The notes beneath the pieces are model-generated. The model had not been told where the DNA came from. It did no database searches and saw only the letters and a program-made list of their open reading frames with translations. DNA of 64,000 bases from Panacagrimonas sp041603235 (lineage in GTDB: Bacteria; Pseudomonadota; Gammaproteobacteria; Nevskiales; Nevskiaceae): positions 62,001-126,000 of the forward strand of contig JBFIES010000001.1 in assembly GCA_041603235.1 (NCBI GenBank). The letters are read 5' to 3'. The first letter of the stretch is position 1; every line of letters starts with the position of its first letter. Below, one piece after another: positions 1 to 9,690 of this stretch. Made by a program: the position numbers and the translations under genes.

Positions 1-2292
1 GAACCCGCCACCAAATCGAATCTGGAAACCATCGGTTTCATCACCAGGCCGGTCATTGATCGGGAAGGCATATGAAAGATCGAGCAAGCCCAGGAACGGA
101 GTGAACCATTTGAAGGCGATGCCGTATGAGGAGCGAAGTTCGCCACTGGAGAAATCCTCTGCTTCCGGGTACACCTGCCCGACGTCATAGAAAATACTCA
201 TGCGGGTGGTCCGCTGGTCACTCTCAATGGGCAGAGGAATGATCAGCTCATTCTGCGAGGTTGTCCTCAGGCGTCCGCCAAACGGATTGTCAAAGGGGGT
301 ATCACGGGGGCCCAGAGATCCATCGTCATAACCGCGAACCGTTCGCGATCCGCCTGCAAAATAATGCTCGTAGGGCGGCACCACTGAATCGCTCTTGTAA
401 TTATCCGCCAGGCTGAGATTGGCATTCATCTCGATAAAGAACTTGCCCGGCAGATTGACGTAGTGCTGTAGCCGATAGTTTGCAGCGTAGTACTCAAGGT
501 CACTGCCTGGAATCTTGATGTCCACACCCAGCTGATGCAACGTGCCACGTGATGCGAAGAATGTGCGATTACGTGTATCTCGGGTGAAACCGGTGCGCAC
601 CTCATAGTTGGTGAACTCGGTTCCGCTGTCGATGACAAACGCCAGAATCTGGTCGGAGGTCGAGAAGGCAAACGTATCAATCGCCGTATGGTCGATACCG
701 ATACCAGCTCGCAAGGCCGAATATTCTGACAAGGGAATGCCATAAGTCAGCGAAGCGCCCACGGTATTGAAGTTGAAACCGGAGCTCTGACGAATAATGG
801 ATTCAGTCTTGCGGAAGAAACCGCTCACCGTCTGGCTCACGCCGTCCTGGGTGAAGTATGGGTCCGTCCAGCTCACGCTGAAGGCGCGCTGCACGGAATT
901 CGTATTGGCTTCGATGCTGACGCGATTGCCAGTACCCAGGAAATTGGTGTGAGTCAGACTGCTGTTGATCAGGAAGCCCTGCGATCCTGAAAAGCCGACG
1001 CCAAACTGCACCGAACCGGGAGGTCGCTCCTTGATGGTGAAGCTGACGTCAATCAGATCCTCCGTACCAGGAACAGGCCGCGTCTCGACTTCGGCTTCTT
1101 CAACAAACGGAAGACGTGCCAGGCGAACCCGCGATCGCTCGACTGAGCTCTTTGAAAACGGCGCTGCTTCGAGTTGGCGCATTTCGCGGCGCAGCGTCTC
1201 GTCGTTGGTGCGACCATGACCGGAGAAGGTGATGCGGCGAACATAGGCTCGCTTGCCGGATTCGACCACATAGTTGATGGCCACTTCCTTGGCGTCTTCA
1301 TCAACTTCTGGAACGGGGGTGACCTTGGCAAACGCGTATCCCACGTCAGACAGGGCGGCCTCGATTCGATTGGCGCTCTCGGTAGATTGCTTGCGAGAAA
1401 ACCAATCGCCGGACTTGGTCGACAGAAACAACTCGAGGAATTCAGGCTGGAGAATGGTCTCGCCGGAGAAGCGCGTCTCGCTGATCTTGTAGCGCTCGCC
1501 CTCTTCCACATTGACAGTGATGTAGATGTCTTCCTTGGTCGGAGACAGCTGCACCTGCACGGACGACACATCGAACCGCAAATAACCGGTGTCGTGGTAG
1601 TAGGCACTCAACGACTCCAGATCGCCGCCCAACTGCTGCTTGGAGTAAGCGTCCGTTTTCTGAAGCGGGTCCCAGGAATTGGTTTTTTCCAGCTCGAATA
1701 CGTCCAACAACTCTTCGCGCGAGTAGATGTTGTTGCCGATGATGTTGATGTCGCGAATCTTGGTGGCCTTGCCCTCGATCACATCAATCTTGATGTCGAC
1801 ACGGTTGTTCGGCTGCTCAGTTACCTGCGTATCGATCTCGACGTCGTAGAACCCATTTGCGTAGTACTGGCGTTGCAGTTCCTGCTCAACGCCATTGAGC
1901 GTCTCGCGCTTGAACAGTTCACCTTCCGACAAGCCCAGGCTGATCAGCGATTCCTTGAGCTCGTCACCACCGACCTTCTTGTTGCCTTCGATCTCAAACG
2001 AAGAGATGGCTGGCCGCTCGCGCACGTGGATGATCAGAGTCTCGCCCTTGCCTTCGAGCTGGATGTCGTCAAACAGGCCGGATGAGTAGAGTCCGCGCAA
2101 GGCCTGCTGTGCAGCATGGCCGTCCATGGTGTCGCCCACCGACAGGGGCAGATAGGTCAGCACGGTTCCGACATCGAGCCGCTCAAGGCCCGTTGCGCGA
2201 ATTTCCTTGATGGTAAAGGGCTGAAAAGCCAAGACAGCAGGCAACCACAGCAACATCGCCAGCCCTGCGAGGAGTCTTGATTTGAAGCTCAT
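1..2292 (-). CDS. bamA: Outer membrane protein assembly factor BamA (stop codon outside window)
   Basis: BamA is the Omp85 core of the BAM complex, which folds beta-barrel proteins into the outer membrane. The frame reads 764 codons from an N-terminal signal peptide (MSFKSRLLAGLAM..., cleavage near VLA-FQ) through five POTRA repeats (about residues 22-420) into the barrel. The last codons in the window read RFGGGF, so the protein ends in the C-terminal Phe expected of a barrel beta-signal and the stop codon must lie just left of base 1. The VRGY motif of the L6 loop is present. The chosen ATG is at 2292; an in-frame ATG at 2307 is possible and neither has a strong ribosome site. It follows rseP, as in most gammaproteobacteria. 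Confidence 0.95.
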   Translation of the reverse strand, partial: MSFKSRLLAGLAMLLWLPAVLAFQPFTIKEIRATGLERLDVGTVLTYLPLSVGDTMDGHAAQQALRGLYSSGLFDDIQLEGKGETLIIHVRERPAISSFEIEGNKKVGGDELKESLISLGLSEGELFKRETLNGVEQELQRQYYANGFYDVEIDTQVTEQPNNRVDIKIDVIEGKATKIRDINIIGNNIYSREELLDVFELEKTNSWDPLQKTDAYSKQQLGGDLESLSAYYHDTGYLRFDVSSVQVQLSPTKEDIYITVNVEEGERYKISETRFSGETILQPEFLELFLSTKSGDWFSRKQSTESANRIEAALSDVGYAFAKVTPVPEVDEDAKEVAINYVVESGKRAYVRRITFSGHGRTNDETLRREMRQLEAAPFSKSSVERSRVRLARLPFVEEAEVETRPVPGTEDLIDVSFTIKERPPGSVQFGVGFSGSQGFLINSSLTHTNFLGTGNRVSIEANTNSVQRAFSVSWTDPYFTQDGVSQTVSGFFRKTESIIRQSSGFNFNTVGASLTYGIPLSEYSALRAGIGIDHTAIDTFAFSTSDQILAFVIDSGTEFTNYEVRTGFTRDTRNRTFFASRGTLHQLGVDIKIPGSDLEYYAANYRLQHYVNLPGKFFIEMNANLSLADNYKSDSVVPPYEHYFAGGSRTVRGYDDGSLGPRDTPFDNPFGGRLRTTSQNELIIPLPIESDQRTTRMSIFYDVGQVYPEAEDFSSGELRSSYGIAFKWFTPFLGLLDLSYAFPINDRPGDETDGFQIRFGGGF

Positions 2293-2336
2293 CTTTGTTC
2301 GACCCATGTGGGTTTGTTTTTCCAGACCTTGTTGCT

Positions 2337-3689
2337 CTACACCAACCGCATGATGTCGTTGAACAAAGCCAACACCATCAATACGCCAATAAATGCGAGC
2401 CCCATGTACTGCGCTGCGATTTGCGCGCGCTCGGACAAGGGCCTGCCCTTAACACCTTCGATTGCATACATCAGCATGTGACCACCATCCAGTAACGGCA
2501 CTGGAAGCAGGTTCAACACGCCCAGACTCACGCTGATTACCGCCATGAAACTCAAAAAGGAAACCAGGCCGATACGGGCCGAATCTCCTGCTACCTGCGC
2601 GATCTGAATTGGACCGCTGACGTTCTTGACGGATACCTCGCCAAGCACCATGTGCCAGAGCACGCGGAGCGTCAGTTGAGTCATCTGCCATGTCTGCCCG
2701 ACCGCCACCGGAACCGCATCCAGAGGCCCGAGCCGACGAACAGCGCGCAGATTTTGCCACAACTGTTCGTCGATGGCCGGAAGCGCTCCGAGTCTGCCGA
2801 TCTGCTTGCCGTCCTGATCCGCCGTGCCTACAACTGAATCGATGTTCAGAGTCTGCCCGGATCGGATCACTTCCAGCGTTACCGCCTGACTAGGACGCTG
2901 ACTGATTTCGCTGACCAGCTGGCTCCAGTCGGCAATGACTGTGTCATCGACTCGCCGGATTTCATCGCCTACCTGCAAACCGGCCGCTTCAGCCGCGCTG
3001 TCAGGAACAATTTTGCCCAGAACCGGTTTAATCATGGGCTGAAAAACATCCACGCCGAGATCATCAAACAGGAATTCAGGGTCGCTGCGCACCTGCGCCA
3101 ACGACAGGCTGACCGGTCTGGACACACCATCTTCGCTGCGCACGCGCAGCAGCATGCTGTCTTCGCCCAGCTTTTCGTCAATCAGGGCCAGGCGCAGGTC
3201 AGTCCAAGTGCTGATGGCCTGATCTCCAACCGAGATCACTTCGTCACCCGCGCGCAAACCTGCCTGTTCGGCGGCGGTACCCGCCCGTGGCTCGGCGATC
3301 ACCGGCTTCAGGCCCTGCACACCAACCAGGTAAATCAGCCAGTACAGAACAATGGCTAGCAGGAAGTTCGCTGCTGGTCCGGCGACCAGAATCGCCATGC
3401 GCTTGGGGATGCTCTGATTATTGAATGCCAGATGCTTTTCATGATCGGCGACCGGTCCTTCGCGCTCATCGAGCATCTTCACGTAGCCACCGATGGGATA
3501 CGGAGCGATGGCCCATTCCACGCCGTCGCGTGAGTAAAAACTCTTCCAGGGCTTTCCCCAGCCCAGACAGAAGCGCAGGACTTTGACCCCGCATTTGCGC
3601 GCTACCCAGTAATGGCCGTACTCATGGAAGCACACCAGAATGCTGAGGGCGACGATGAAGCCCGCAATCGACCAGATGAGATCAATCAT
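2337..3689 (-). CDS. rseP: Site-2 intramembrane zinc protease RseP
   Basis: This protease of the inner membrane performs the second cleavage of the anti-sigma factor RseA, releasing sigma-E during envelope stress. The zinc motif HEYGH lies at residues 22-26 in the first membrane helix and the third ligand motif LDGGH starts at residue 400. Two PDZ domains occupy the periplasmic middle (about 115-290). The 450-residue length is normal for the family. Its start overlaps the end of dxr by eight bases, and bamA follows after 44 bases, so the three genes are probably co-transcribed. Confidence 0.95.
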   Translation of the reverse strand: MIDLIWSIAGFIVALSILVCFHEYGHYWVARKCGVKVLRFCLGWGKPWKSFYSRDGVEWAIAPYPIGGYVKMLDEREGPVADHEKHLAFNNQSIPKRMAILVAGPAANFLLAIVLYWLIYLVGVQGLKPVIAEPRAGTAAEQAGLRAGDEVISVGDQAISTWTDLRLALIDEKLGEDSMLLRVRSEDGVSRPVSLSLAQVRSDPEFLFDDLGVDVFQPMIKPVLGKIVPDSAAEAAGLQVGDEIRRVDDTVIADWSQLVSEISQRPSQAVTLEVIRSGQTLNIDSVVGTADQDGKQIGRLGALPAIDEQLWQNLRAVRRLGPLDAVPVAVGQTWQMTQLTLRVLWHMVLGEVSVKNVSGPIQIAQVAGDSARIGLVSFLSFMAVISVSLGVLNLLPVPLLDGGHMLMYAIEGVKGRPLSERAQIAAQYMGLAFIGVLMVLALFNDIMRLV

Positions 3690-4872
3690 CGAGGTGTTCC
3701 CGAATATGTCTGCGGCATTGCTCGCGCGCCCAGGCGTCCGAAGCCATTACGGCCTCGATCTGAGTCTCTATGGACAGCCGCCCCAAACCCTCATCGCACA
3801 CGCGTTCGACCATTTCCGAAATTGCCATGAACCCTAGCTGCCCCTGAAGAAACGCTTCGACCGCAATTTCATTGGCTGCGTTCAATACATTCGGAAGATT
3901 TCCTCCCGCCTGCAGCGCCGATGCGGCAAGCCGCAGACAAGGGAAGCGTTTCGGGTCTGGTTCAGAGAACGTCAGCCGGGCCTGCGCGGCCAGATTCAGC
4001 CCGCCCACTCCGGATTCCCATCTTTCTGGCCATGCCAGAGCATGGGCGATGGGAACGCGCATATCCGGCTGGCCAAGCTGGGCGAGCGTAGAGCCATCCA
4101 CATACTCGACCATGGAGTGAATCACGCTTTCGGGATGCACAACGATGTCGATCTGCTCACGCGGCAGGCCGTAAAGCACCGCGGCTTCGATGCGCTCCAG
4201 CCCCTTGTTCATCATGGTGGCAGAATCCACCGAGATCTTCTTGCCCATCTCCCAGTTAGGGTGGCGCACCGCCTGCTCCGGGGTCACGGACCTCAACTCG
4301 TCCGCCTGCATTTCCCTGAACGGCCCGCCCGAGGCGGTCAAGGTGATTCGACTGACACCTTCGGGGACATCTCCGCAGCGATATCCGCCGGGCAGGCACT
4401 GGAAGATGGCGTTGTGCTCGCTGTCGATGGGCATGATCACGGCGCCCTTCTCGCGAGCACGCGCCATCATCAGATCACCTGCCATGACCAGCGGCTCCTT
4501 GTTGGCCACCAGCACGCGCTTGCCGGCCTCAATAGCCGACAGGGTCGGCGCCAAGCCCACCGCTCCCACAATGGCTGACATGACCGTGTCGCTTTGCCCG
4601 TCAGCCGCCAGATCGCAAATAGCCTGGGCACCCTGAACCACTTCAGTGGCATGACCGGCCTTCTTGATCTTGTCCCGCAACGCCTGGGCGGCGGCAGATT
4701 CCTCCATGGCCACCACAGCCGGACAGAATTGCGCAACCAGCTCAAACATACCTTCGACATCACGACGCGCGGCCAGGGCCACCACACTGATCTTGTCCGG
4801 GTGCAACGCCGCAACCTGCAAAGTACTGCGGCCGACGCTACCCGTCGCGCCCAGAATCAGGAGCCTGAGCAT
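3682..4872 (-). CDS. dxr: 1-deoxy-D-xylulose 5-phosphate reductoisomerase
   Basis: Dxr converts DXP to 2-C-methyl-D-erythritol 4-phosphate with NADPH, the first committed step of the MEP isoprenoid pathway. The N-terminal GATGSVGRSTL nucleotide-binding motif begins at residue 8, followed by ANKEPLV and the metal-site motif DSEHNAIFQ. The product is 396 residues. The reading frame runs open further upstream, but the true start is the ATG at 4872, because that gives the standard MLRLLILGATG N-terminus and overlaps the cdsA stop as TGATG. That overlap suggests translational coupling. Confidence 0.95.
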   Translation of the reverse strand: MLRLLILGATGSVGRSTLQVAALHPDKISVVALAARRDVEGMFELVAQFCPAVVAMEESAAAQALRDKIKKAGHATEVVQGAQAICDLAADGQSDTVMSAIVGAVGLAPTLSAIEAGKRVLVANKEPLVMAGDLMMARAREKGAVIMPIDSEHNAIFQCLPGGYRCGDVPEGVSRITLTASGGPFREMQADELRSVTPEQAVRHPNWEMGKKISVDSATMMNKGLERIEAAVLYGLPREQIDIVVHPESVIHSMVEYVDGSTLAQLGQPDMRVPIAHALAWPERWESGVGGLNLAAQARLTFSEPDPKRFPCLRLAASALQAGGNLPNVLNAANEIAVEAFLQGQLGFMAISEMVERVCDEGLGRLSIETQIEAVMASDAWAREQCRRHIREHLDD

Positions 4873-5693
4873 CAGACCTGAAGGACGCTCAAACCCAGGG
4901 CCAGAATCGGTGCACCAGCGAGAATGCTGTCGACCCGGTCCAGCATGCCCCCGTGACCGGGCAGGATGCTGCCGCTGTCCTTCACACCCGCTGTGCGCTT
5001 GAACAGGCTTTCTATCAGGTCGCCTGCAACCGAAAACGCGGCCACGATCAGGCAAAGCATGACCAGCATGACGATCTCACCGGGCGTGGACAGCCAGAAG
5101 ATCAGCGGGCCTGCACAAGCGCCCCATAGTGCGCAAAGCAGCATGCCGCCAAGCATGCCCTCGATGGTCTTGCCGGGCGACACGGCAGGCGCGAGCTTGC
5201 GTCGACCAAAGTTTTTGCCAGCAAGATAAGCGCCGGTATCGGCGGCAAAAATCAGGAAGAACAGAAAAAATACGCGCCACGCGCCATTGGGCATGTCACG
5301 CAGCATCCACAAAGCGAGCATCGTCGGCACCAATAGCAACAGTCCGATCAGATACATTGCCGGAACACCCGGCCGGTGCCGTTCAAAATTCTCCGGATAG
5401 CCGCGCAGCAGATGCAGCGAAAACAGCCACCAGGCGCTCGCGCCCAAACATGCCAACACCGCAAAGTCACGGGCCAACCAGACGACTGCCATGCTCATCG
5501 CCGCGACGGCCACAAACAAAAGGCGTTGTGAACTCGCGCGGTTTGCCTGGGGCATCAGCCCAGCCCACTCCCAGGCCGCAATCAGACCGGCCAGACAGAA
5601 CACTAGGTAAAGCTGTGCCGGCGGCAGATACCAGATGGCGCCGATCAGCAGCGGCAATAACACCAAAGCAGTGATGACTCGCTTGATCAGCAT
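4872..5693 (-). CDS. cdsA: Phosphatidate cytidylyltransferase
   Basis: CdsA makes CDP-diacylglycerol from CTP and phosphatidic acid in the inner membrane, feeding all phospholipid synthesis. The 273-residue protein has about eight hydrophobic helices. It carries the family signature near its C-terminus, KRTAGVKDSGSILPGHGG followed by DRVDS. It sits 30 bases behind uppS and shares one base with dxr, the standard operon order. Confidence 0.94.
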   Translation of the reverse strand: MLIKRVITALVLLPLLIGAIWYLPPAQLYLVFCLAGLIAAWEWAGLMPQANRASSQRLLFVAVAAMSMAVVWLARDFAVLACLGASAWWLFSLHLLRGYPENFERHRPGVPAMYLIGLLLLVPTMLALWMLRDMPNGAWRVFFLFFLIFAADTGAYLAGKNFGRRKLAPAVSPGKTIEGMLGGMLLCALWGACAGPLIFWLSTPGEIVMLVMLCLIVAAFSVAGDLIESLFKRTAGVKDSGSILPGHGGMLDRVDSILAGAPILALGLSVLQV

Positions 5694-5723
5694 CTCTGGC
5701 TCATCACAACTGGCGGCTTCAAG

Positions 5724-6443
5724 TCAGGCGCCTTCCGGGACACGGCCAAAACGACGGTGTCGCGCGGCATACCAGGTGAGCGATTCCTCCAAGGCGGTGT
5801 CGCCAAAATCTGGCCACAGCGTGTCGCAGAAATACAGCTCCGTATAAGCCAGCTGCCAGAGCAGAAAATTGCTGATGCGTTTCTCGCCACCTGTACGGAT
5901 GAGCAGATCCGGCGGCGGTACTCCAGCGGTATCAAGCTCAAGCTCAAGGCTTTCCTCGGTGATAGCTTCTCCGCGATCCGCAACGCGTTGCGCCGCCCGG
6001 GCAATGTCCCACTGCCCGCCATATCCCACCGCCACATTCAGCTTGAGCCCGGTGTTCCCGGCTGTCAGGGACACGGCGCGACGCATCTCAGCGCGCAGGG
6101 TGTCCGGAAAGTCGTTGTGATCTCCGATGAAGCGCAGGCGCACGCCGTTGCGATGCAGGGTGTTCATCTCACGGCTCAAGGTGCGGATGAACAACTGCAT
6201 CAGCAAGGTCACCTCGGTCTGTGGCCGACGCCAGTTTTCCTGGCTGAATGCAAAGACGGTGAGGAATTCGATGCCATTTCGATGTGCACAGCGCACCGCT
6301 CGGCGCGCCGCACGCACGCCAGCCCGGTGGCCGAACGTGCGCGGCTCTCCGCGCTGATTCGCCCAGCGGCCGTTACCATCCATGATGATGGCAACATGGA
6401 CTGGAACCTTGGGATCAGCGGTGTCTGGCAGGCTTTGGATCAC
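5724..6443 (-). CDS. uppS: Undecaprenyl diphosphate synthase (cis-prenyltransferase)
   Basis: UppS extends farnesyl diphosphate with isopentenyl units to form the C55 lipid carrier for peptidoglycan and O-antigen. The catalytic motif IIMDGNGRWA places the metal-binding Asp at residue 22, and the SQENWRRP, FIGD and RTGGEKRISNF motifs follow. The product is 239 residues. The start is a GTG at 6443 with no clear ribosome site; no alternative ATG precedes the catalytic motif. It starts 128 bases after frr ends, the widest gap in this part of the cluster. Confidence 0.94.
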   Translation of the reverse strand: MIQSLPDTADPKVPVHVAIIMDGNGRWANQRGEPRTFGHRAGVRAARRAVRCAHRNGIEFLTVFAFSQENWRRPQTEVTLLMQLFIRTLSREMNTLHRNGVRLRFIGDHNDFPDTLRAEMRRAVSLTAGNTGLKLNVAVGYGGQWDIARAAQRVADRGEAITEESLELELDTAGVPPPDLLIRTGGEKRISNFLLWQLAYTELYFCDTLWPDFGDTALEESLTWYAARHRRFGRVPEGA

Positions 6444-6571
6444 GTTGGCTTGATGTCGTCTTGATGACGGAAAATCCCGGCCATCTCCGGATGCGCACTA
6501 TCTTTAAGAGAGCTTAATTCAGGCTGCACAGGCGAATGAGGAAAATTTGTGGCCTTCACGTGCAATCCGGC

Positions 6572-7129
6572 CTAGATGGCCATCAGCTCCTTTTCCTTCG
6601 CGGTCGCGATATCGTCGATCTTGGCAACGAATTGATCGGTCAGCTTCTGAATTTCGGCCTCACCGCGCTTTTCGTCGTCCTCACCAATCATCTTTTCCTT
6701 TGCCAGTTCCTTGATGTCCTGGTTGGCATCACGACGAACCGAGCGCACCGCCACTCTCGCTGATTCGGCTTCGCCGCGCACGACCTTTCCGAGGTCGCGA
6801 CGCCGCTCTTCTGTGAGCGGCGGCATGATGATGCGGATAATGGCGCCGGCCGTATTCGGGTTCAGGCCGAGGTCTGATTTCATGATCGCCTTTTCAATCA
6901 CGGCCACCATGTTCTTTTCCCATGCCGTGATGGAAATAGTTCGAGCATCTTCGACCACGACATTGGCCGCCTGCGACAGCGGCACTTCCGAACCGTAGTA
7001 ATCCACTGTGACGTGATCGAGCAGACCCGCGTTGGCTCGCCCGGTGCGAAGCTTGCTCAGGCCGGTACGCAGGGAATCCACGCACTTCTGCATGCGCTCG
7101 CCAGCGTCTTTCTTGATGTCGTTAATCAT
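6572..7129 (-). CDS. frr: Ribosome recycling factor
   Basis: RRF works with EF-G to split post-termination ribosomes. The 185-residue product (MINDIKKDAGERMQ...) matches the usual length and contains the LRTGRANAGLLD motif near the N-terminus and PPLTEERRR. A TTG fifteen bases upstream is in frame, but the ATG at 7129 has a GAGG ribosome site nine bases before it and gives the canonical N-terminus. It lies 33 bases downstream of pyrH, consistent with co-transcription. Confidence 0.96.
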   Translation of the reverse strand: MINDIKKDAGERMQKCVDSLRTGLSKLRTGRANAGLLDHVTVDYYGSEVPLSQAANVVVEDARTISITAWEKNMVAVIEKAIMKSDLGLNPNTAGAIIRIIMPPLTEERRRDLGKVVRGEAESARVAVRSVRRDANQDIKELAKEKMIGEDDEKRGEAEIQKLTDQFVAKIDDIATAKEKELMAI

Positions 7130-7162
7130 GTTGCTAATCCTCAAACCCCGTTTCTAATTTAT

Positions 7163-7885
7163 TCAGGCCTGCACGTGCGTACCGATCGTGGTGTCGCCTT
7201 TGACAATCTGCATCAAAGCATCGGGACGATCCATGTCATACACCCGCAATTTCATCTTGTGATCGCGACACAAGACCATTGCCGTCTGATCCATCACGGC
7301 CAGACGCCGGTCCAGTGCCTCGTCGTAGCTCAGTGAATCGTATTTGCTTGCAGACGGGTCCTTCTTCGGGTCGGCGGTGTAGATGCCGTCAACCTTGGTC
7401 GCCTTGAGCATCAGGTCGGCGCCAATCTCGACCGCTCGCAGGGCGGCGGCGGAATCAGTTGTGAAGAATGGATTGCCCGTGCCCGCTGCAAAGATCAGCA
7501 CGCGACCCTTTTCAAGGTGACGCACCGCCTTTCGGCGAATGAAGTCCTCGCAGACCTCATTGATACGAATAGCCGACTGCACCCGAGCCTCCAGGCCTAC
7601 CCGTTCAATGGCGTCCTGAATAGCCAGCGCATTGATCACCGTGGACAACATGCCCATCTGGTCACCCGTGACCCGGTCCATTCCGGCATTGGCCAGTCCT
7701 TCACCGCGGAAGATATTCCCGCCGCCAACCACCAGAGCCACCTGCACACCGGCTGAAACAACAGCTTTGAGCTCACCGGCGACAAAGCTCATGACCTTGG
7801 GGCAGATGCCAAATTCGAGGTCGCCCATCAGGGCCTCCCCGGAAAGCTTCAAAAGAATTCGCTTGTAGGTCACTTGTCCACTCAT
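7163..7885 (-). CDS. pyrH: UMP kinase
   Basis: PyrH phosphorylates UMP to UDP in pyrimidine nucleotide synthesis and belongs to the amino acid kinase fold. The 240-residue protein starts MSGQVTYKRILLKLSGEAL, with the KLSGEAL phosphate-binding motif, VVGGGNIFRG and the TKVDGIYTADP region. An in-frame TTG nine bases upstream is less likely, since the ATG is preceded by AAGG at suitable spacing. A hairpin terminator lies in the gap between tsf and this gene, so pyrH may need its own promoter or read-through. Confidence 0.95.
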   Translation of the reverse strand: MSGQVTYKRILLKLSGEALMGDLEFGICPKVMSFVAGELKAVVSAGVQVALVVGGGNIFRGEGLANAGMDRVTGDQMGMLSTVINALAIQDAIERVGLEARVQSAIRINEVCEDFIRRKAVRHLEKGRVLIFAAGTGNPFFTTDSAAALRAVEIGADLMLKATKVDGIYTADPKKDPSASKYDSLSYDEALDRRLAVMDQTAMVLCRDHKMKLRVYDMDRPDALMQIVKGDTTIGTHVQA

Positions 7886-7902
7886 GCGCACCAACCTTGA
7901 AT

Positions 7903-7935
7903 AGAAAGAAGCCCCGTTTCCGGGGCCTCTTTTGA
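7903..7935 (-). terminator. Intrinsic terminator between tsf and pyrH
   Basis: A perfect six-base GC stem (GCCCCG/CGGGGC) with a four-base loop is followed on the minus strand by a T-rich run (TTCTTTCT). It sits in the tsf-pyrH gap and should end or attenuate the rpsB-tsf transcript. The opposite flank is also T-rich, so it could work in both directions. Confidence 0.65.
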
Positions 7936-7965
7936 ACGATGAAGCTTAGCGCATCAGCCAGGGAT

Positions 7966-8886
7966 TTATCCCTGGGATGCAGCAGCGACCTCAGCAGCAA
8001 AATCTTCCTGCTTCTTCTCGATGCCCTCGCCCACCGCAAGGCGTGCGAATCCGGCAATGACGGCCTTTTCCTTGCTCAGCACGTCCTTGACCTTGGCATC
8101 GCTCTTCAGGCCGTAGGCATCGTTCTTGACGAATACCTGACCCACCAGCGTCTGCTCGTCGAGGAACTTGGCCACTTTGCCTTCCAGCATCTTGGCCACG
8201 ATCTCTGCCGGCTTCGGCTTCTTGCCTTCGGCAGCGGCTTCTTCCTGCTCCTGTGCAACCTGCGCTTCGATGATTCGGCGCTCAGCGGCCACCACTTCAG
8301 GAGAAATGCTGGCCGGGTCGATTGCCCGTGGTGCCATGGCGGCGGCGTGCATGGCCAGATCCTGCGCCAGTTCGGCGCTGCCTTCTTTCATGGCCACTGC
8401 AACGGCGATTTTGTCGCCCGGATGGATGTAGGTCACCATCGCCCCGCCCTGCGCTGCGACGATCTCGACACGGCGAATGGTCAGGTTCTCGCCGATACGG
8501 CCCACCAGCTCACGGCGGCGCTCATCAAGCGTCTGATCTCCAGACTTGAGCGCCTTGAGTGCCTCGACATCGGCCGGACGCGCTTCCAGAGCGATTTTCG
8601 CGGCGTCGTTGGCCAGAGCGCGGAAATCCTCACCCTTTGCCACGAAGTCGGTTTCGCAGTTCACTTCAACCAGTGCAATGGCCTGGTCATTGGAAGCTAC
8701 AGCAATGATGCCTTCCGCAGCGGTGCGGCCGGCCTTCTTGTCGGCCTTGGCCGAACCATCCATACGCAGCTTCTCAGCCGCCTTCTCGAGATCACCGCCG
8801 ACGGCTTCAAGTGCCTTCTTGCAGTCACCCATGCCAGCGCTGGTGCGCTCGCGCAATTCCTTGATCAAGCTGACAGAAATTCCCAT
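7966..8886 (-). CDS. tsf: Translation elongation factor Ts
   Basis: EF-Ts exchanges GDP for GTP on EF-Tu. The 306-residue protein has the N-terminal UBA-like region and the signature RERTSAGMGDCKKAL, then VEVNCETDFVA of the core domain. It is about twenty residues longer than the E. coli protein. It begins three bases after the rpsB stop, the classical tightly coupled rpsB-tsf pair. Confidence 0.96.
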   Translation of the reverse strand: MGISVSLIKELRERTSAGMGDCKKALEAVGGDLEKAAEKLRMDGSAKADKKAGRTAAEGIIAVASNDQAIALVEVNCETDFVAKGEDFRALANDAAKIALEARPADVEALKALKSGDQTLDERRRELVGRIGENLTIRRVEIVAAQGGAMVTYIHPGDKIAVAVAMKEGSAELAQDLAMHAAAMAPRAIDPASISPEVVAAERRIIEAQVAQEQEEAAAEGKKPKPAEIVAKMLEGKVAKFLDEQTLVGQVFVKNDAYGLKSDAKVKDVLSKEKAVIAGFARLAVGEGIEKKQEDFAAEVAAASQG

Positions 8887-8889
8887 GTT

Positions 8890-9690
8890 TCAGGCTCCGG
8901 TCGTTTCGTTGCTGGGGCCGGCTTCTGCTGCCGGGGTTTCGGCCTCTGCAGCCGCTGGCTCAGCCTGCGCGGCGTCTGCCTCATTCTTGGCGCCTGCGCC
9001 AACCGAGTCAGCATTGCGCGCATCGATCATGGCGTCGGCAAGTACCTGCGCATAAACCTTGATTGCGCGGGTAGCGTCGTCATTGCCCGGAATCACGACG
9101 TCAATCGCTTCAGGGTCATTATTTGAATCGACCACTGCCACCACCGGAATACCGAGCTTGCGGGCTTCGGCCACGGCAATCTTTTCGTAGCCGGTGTCGA
9201 TGACAAACAAGCAATCAGGCAGGCTGCCCATGTCCTTGATACCACCCAAAGAGCGCTGCAGCTTCTCGAGTTCGCGGGTGAACATGAGCTGTTCTTTCTT
9301 ATTCAGACGCTCAAGGTGACCACTTTCGATCTGCTTTTCCATCTCGGTCAGGCGTTTGATCGAGCCCTTGATGGTCTTGAAGTTGGTCAGCGTGCCGCCG
9401 AGCCAGCGCTGGCTGACATAGGGCATACCGCAGCGCTTGGCTTCGGTTTCGATCGCTTCTCGCGCAGCACGCTTGGTGCCAACAAAAAGGACCTTGCCGC
9501 CGCTCGCGGCAATCTTGCCGGCGTAATTGCAGGCATCCTTGAGCAGGGGCAGCGTGTGCTCGAGGTTGATGATGTGGATCTTGTTGCGGCTACCGAAAAT
9601 GTATTCGTCCATTTTCGGATTCCAGTAACGTGTGCGGTGGCCAAAGTGTGCCCCCGCCTCCAGCAACTGGCGCATATTGATATTCGACAT
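8890..9690 (-). CDS. rpsB: 30S ribosomal protein S2
   Basis: S2 binds the 30S subunit near the S1 docking site. The start MSNINMRQLLEAGAHFGH is fixed by an AAGGAG ribosome site seven to eight bases before the ATG, although the frame is open for 19 more codons upstream. The core is conserved (GTKRAAREAI, RWLGGTLTNF, IPVVAVVDSNNDP). The last 40 or so residues form an Ala/Glu-rich acidic tail. The gene is divergent from map and heads the rpsB-tsf operon. Confidence 0.96.
   Translation of the reverse strand: MSNINMRQLLEAGAHFGHRTRYWNPKMDEYIFGSRNKIHIINLEHTLPLLKDACNYAGKIAASGGKVLFVGTKRAAREAIETEAKRCGMPYVSQRWLGGTLTNFKTIKGSIKRLTEMEKQIESGHLERLNKKEQLMFTRELEKLQRSLGGIKDMGSLPDCLFVIDTGYEKIAVAEARKLGIPVVAVVDSNNDPEAIDVVIPGNDDATRAIKVYAQVLADAMIDARNADSVGAGAKNEADAAQAEPAAAEAETPAAEAGPSNETTGA

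Noticed and set aside
1174..2085. 303-codon plus-strand frame
   Set aside because: It is antisense to the POTRA region of bamA.
7939..9126. 395-codon plus-strand frame
   Set aside because: It lies entirely antisense to tsf and rpsB, whose products are unmistakable.
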